From JBBSOW01 sp038259365 (GTDB lineage Bacteria; Actinomycetota; Actinomycetes; Propionibacteriales; Propionibacteriaceae), in NCBI GenBank assembly GCA_038259365.1, contig JBBSOW010000080.1, positions 1-13,998 on the forward strand: a DNA stretch of 13,998 nt. The letters are read 5' to 3'. A model generated the notes under the pieces. It made no database searches. It was not told the origin of the DNA and saw nothing but the letters and a program-made list of their open reading frames with translations. The position numbers and the translations under genes are program-made. Numbering within the stretch: position 1 is the first letter of the stretch; every line of letters starts with the position of its first letter. This document shows, piece by piece, positions 12,600 to 13,998 of the stretch.

Positions 12600-13322
12600 T
12601 CACCCCGCACGCGCGGGCAGCAGACAGAACTCGTTGCCCGAAGGGTCGGCGCACACCGTCCACGGCAGCTCACCCCAACCGGGCCGCAGCTCCGCCCCAC
12701 CCCGCTCCGCGACCTCCGCCAGGACCTGATCCAGACCGTCACCTTGCTCCAGCCGGATATCGAGGTGCAGCCGATTCTTGGCGAGCGGCTTCGGCGTCGA
12801 TTCCGGCCAGAACTCCAGGGCCATCCCCCGCATCGATCGATGCATCACGGTCTGCGGCGCGTGCCCGTGCACGCTCGGCCAGCCCGTCAGCCAAGACCAG
12901 AAAGCCGCGTCCACCTCGGGGTCGCCGCCCTCCATCGGAACGGCGGCGATGGGTCCACTCGTCGCAAAGTCGCCCGGCCCGTCGAGAACGCAGAAAGGAT
13001 TGCCTTCCGGATCGGCCAGGACCACCCAATCCACGGCCCCCTGGCCGATGTCCACGTGGTCGGCCCCCAGCGCGAGGAGACGTTCGACCACGGCTGCTTG
13101 ATCGGAGCCGCCGTTCAAATCCAGGTGTAACCTCAGCGCTTCGCCGGGCCGATCGGGCACGCGCTGAAAACACAGGTCTAGGTCCGGCGCGCCTGCACCG
13201 CTCAACCGGGTCTCGTAGAGCCCCTCGGTGTCCGTCAGCCGCTGGCAACCCAGCGCTCGCTCGTAGAACATCCCCAGCCGTCCAGGATCGAGCGCGTCGA
13301 ACGTCAGATTCTCGATAAACAC
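12600..13322 (-). CDS. Two-domain glyoxalase/VOC-like protein, function unknown
   Basis: A 240-residue protein made of two tandem VOC (glyoxalase_6-like) modules. The first runs from residue 1 to about 118 (MFIENLTFDALDPGRLGMFYERALG ... LRLHLDLN ... WVVLADPEGNPFCVLD). The second runs from about 125 to 240 (VDAAFWSWLTGW ... NRLHLDIRL ... WTVCADPSGNEFCLLPA). The repeated ADPxGNxFCxL is typical of this subgroup. Where classic metal-dependent glyoxalases and fosfomycin-resistance enzymes carry the final metal-ligand Glu, both modules have a non-acidic residue, so a standard metal-dependent reaction is doubtful. It starts with GTG 4 nt after the stop of the upstream membrane gene, without a clear Shine-Dalgarno, suggesting coupling. 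It converges on the ANTAR-like gene with only 4 nt between stops. Confidence 0.85.
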   Translation of the reverse strand: MFIENLTFDALDPGRLGMFYERALGCQRLTDTEGLYETRLSGAGAPDLDLCFQRVPDRPGEALRLHLDLNGGSDQAAVVERLLALGADHVDIGQGAVDWVVLADPEGNPFCVLDGPGDFATSGPIAAVPMEGGDPEVDAAFWSWLTGWPSVHGHAPQTVMHRSMRGMALEFWPESTPKPLAKNRLHLDIRLEQGDGLDQVLAEVAERGGAELRPGWGELPWTVCADPSGNEFCLLPARAG

Positions 13323-13326
13323 GAGT

Positions 13327-13905
13327 TCAGGCTATCCGTCGGACAAGCGGTGAGCGGGCTCCCCGACGCCGGGTACGCCGGGCGTAATCGACCGCCGCCA
13401 CGGCCACCAACGGCCCCCAAAACAGGATCGGGGTGTAACACAGGAACATCACCACCTCGGCTGGCCCGGCCACTAGGCCCTTATCGGGGCGAGCCCCGCT
13501 CAGGAGTTCCATCGTTAGCGACACGGTGAAGAGGAGCGTCGCGCCCAGCGCCCCCAGCCCGGCGCTCGCGAGCACCACGTAGCAATTCAGGCGCCGACCG
13601 AAAAGTTCGATTCCCCACCGGCTGGCCAGCCCGACGGCGAGGAACCCCGTCACGAGTTGCACGCCGCTCAACGCGTACACGTAGCCGACACCCGAGGTGG
13701 TGACGATGTCGGACCGCAGGGGCGCTGTCCCCGGCAGCCAACCCCACACCACCAGCACGCGCCACGCGGCCGACGGCACCGTGGCCAGGAAAGCACCGTA
13801 GGCGGCGGCGACGCCCCACCGGCTCGGCGGTTGCGCCACCGCGCGCACGTGGATGGACGGAGTGGAGTAAGGCGGCGCCGTCGTCGACGACTGCAGATAG
13901 CTCAT
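13327..13905 (-). CDS. Predicted four-helix membrane protein, function unknown
   Basis: A 192-residue protein if read from the ATG at 13905 (MSYLQSSTTAPPYSTPSIHVR). An in-frame TTG at 13968 would add 21 residues and is less likely. After a soluble Pro/Ser-rich N-terminus of 29 residues there are four hydrophobic stretches: about 31-57 (GVAAAYGAFLATVPSAAWRV...), 72-94 (GVGYVYALSGVQLVTGFLAV), 107-130 (NCYVVLASAGLGALGATLLF) and 148-171 (PAEVVMFLCYTPILFWGPLV). The C-terminal tail is Arg-rich (ARRTRRRGARSPLVRR), consistent with a cytoplasmic end. I recognise no family motif. It is the first gene of a minus-strand pair with the VOC protein 4 nt downstream. Confidence 0.75.
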   Translation of the reverse strand: MSYLQSSTTAPPYSTPSIHVRAVAQPPSRWGVAAAYGAFLATVPSAAWRVLVVWGWLPGTAPLRSDIVTTSGVGYVYALSGVQLVTGFLAVGLASRWGIELFGRRLNCYVVLASAGLGALGATLLFTVSLTMELLSGARPDKGLVAGPAEVVMFLCYTPILFWGPLVAVAAVDYARRTRRRGARSPLVRRIA

Positions 13906-13940
13906 GGCCTCAGTCTCGTCTGAAAAGCCACCGAACCGAT

Positions 13941-13954
13941 AGGGGGCAACCCCT
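13941..13954 (-). promoter_or_regulatory. Small GC hairpin upstream of the membrane-protein gene
   Basis: AGGGG (13941-13945) and CCCCT (13950-13954) form a perfect 5-bp stem around a four-base loop, 36 nt before the ATG at 13905 on the minus strand. If the TTG start at 13968 were used, it would be coding sequence. It could be part of the leader RNA. The evidence is weak. Confidence 0.25.
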
Positions 13955-13998
13955 GAGCCGTCCCTCAATCGACGCTGACGCCCCCGCTCACCCTAGGA

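Noticed and set aside
1..13998. CRISPR array, tRNA or rRNA genes
   Set aside because: No regularly spaced direct repeats, cloverleaf or rRNA-like stretches were seen in any part.

Overview
The window comes from a high-GC actinobacterium. Codon third positions are strongly G/C, GTG starts are common, genes overlap by 4 nt, and there are GAF-ANTAR and TetR regulators. The gene order bkaR / accD1-accA1-fadE19-maoC-citE matches what I know of the Mycobacterium tuberculosis Rv2506 to Rv2498c neighbourhood, but scoA, scoB and fadD35 are absent between regulator and accD1. Mycobacteriales or Pseudonocardiales is likely; the genus cannot be fixed from the sequence alone.

Left edge (1-830): the first 27 codons of an ISAzo13-like transposase run off the left end on the minus strand. 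They are followed by a VapBC (RHH antitoxin / PIN toxin) module. It appears to be transcribed leaderless from a promoter overlapped by a perfect inverted repeat. The toxin gene carries an apparent one-base deletion in a G run that removes its normal C-terminus.

Centre (873-7850): a TetR regulator (BkaR-like) is divergent from a tightly coupled five-gene operon, with two related 16-bp palindromes between them. The operon encodes a methylcrotonyl-CoA-type carboxylase (beta and alpha subunits), an acyl-CoA dehydrogenase, a MaoC-like hydratase and a CitE-like lyase. Together these can take isovaleryl-CoA (from leucine) through methylcrotonyl-, methylglutaconyl- and (R)-HMG-CoA to acetyl-CoA plus acetoacetate. 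The last two enzymes are also suited to itaconyl-CoA breakdown.

Right-centre (7898-9600): a small P-loop kinase-like protein and a GNAT acetyltransferase form a two-gene unit. It is followed directly by a truncated, frameshifted remnant of a different acetyltransferase and a strong GC-rich hairpin.

Right (9615-13998): a membrane fatty-acid desaturase (minus) is divergent from a GAF-ANTAR RNA-binding regulator. Next come a leader region with competing inverted repeats and a second protein with an ANTAR-like C-terminus but no recognisable GAF domain. Convergent to these is a minus-strand pair: a four-helix membrane protein and a two-domain glyoxalase/VOC-like protein. I saw no CRISPR array, tRNA, rRNA or complete insertion sequence.
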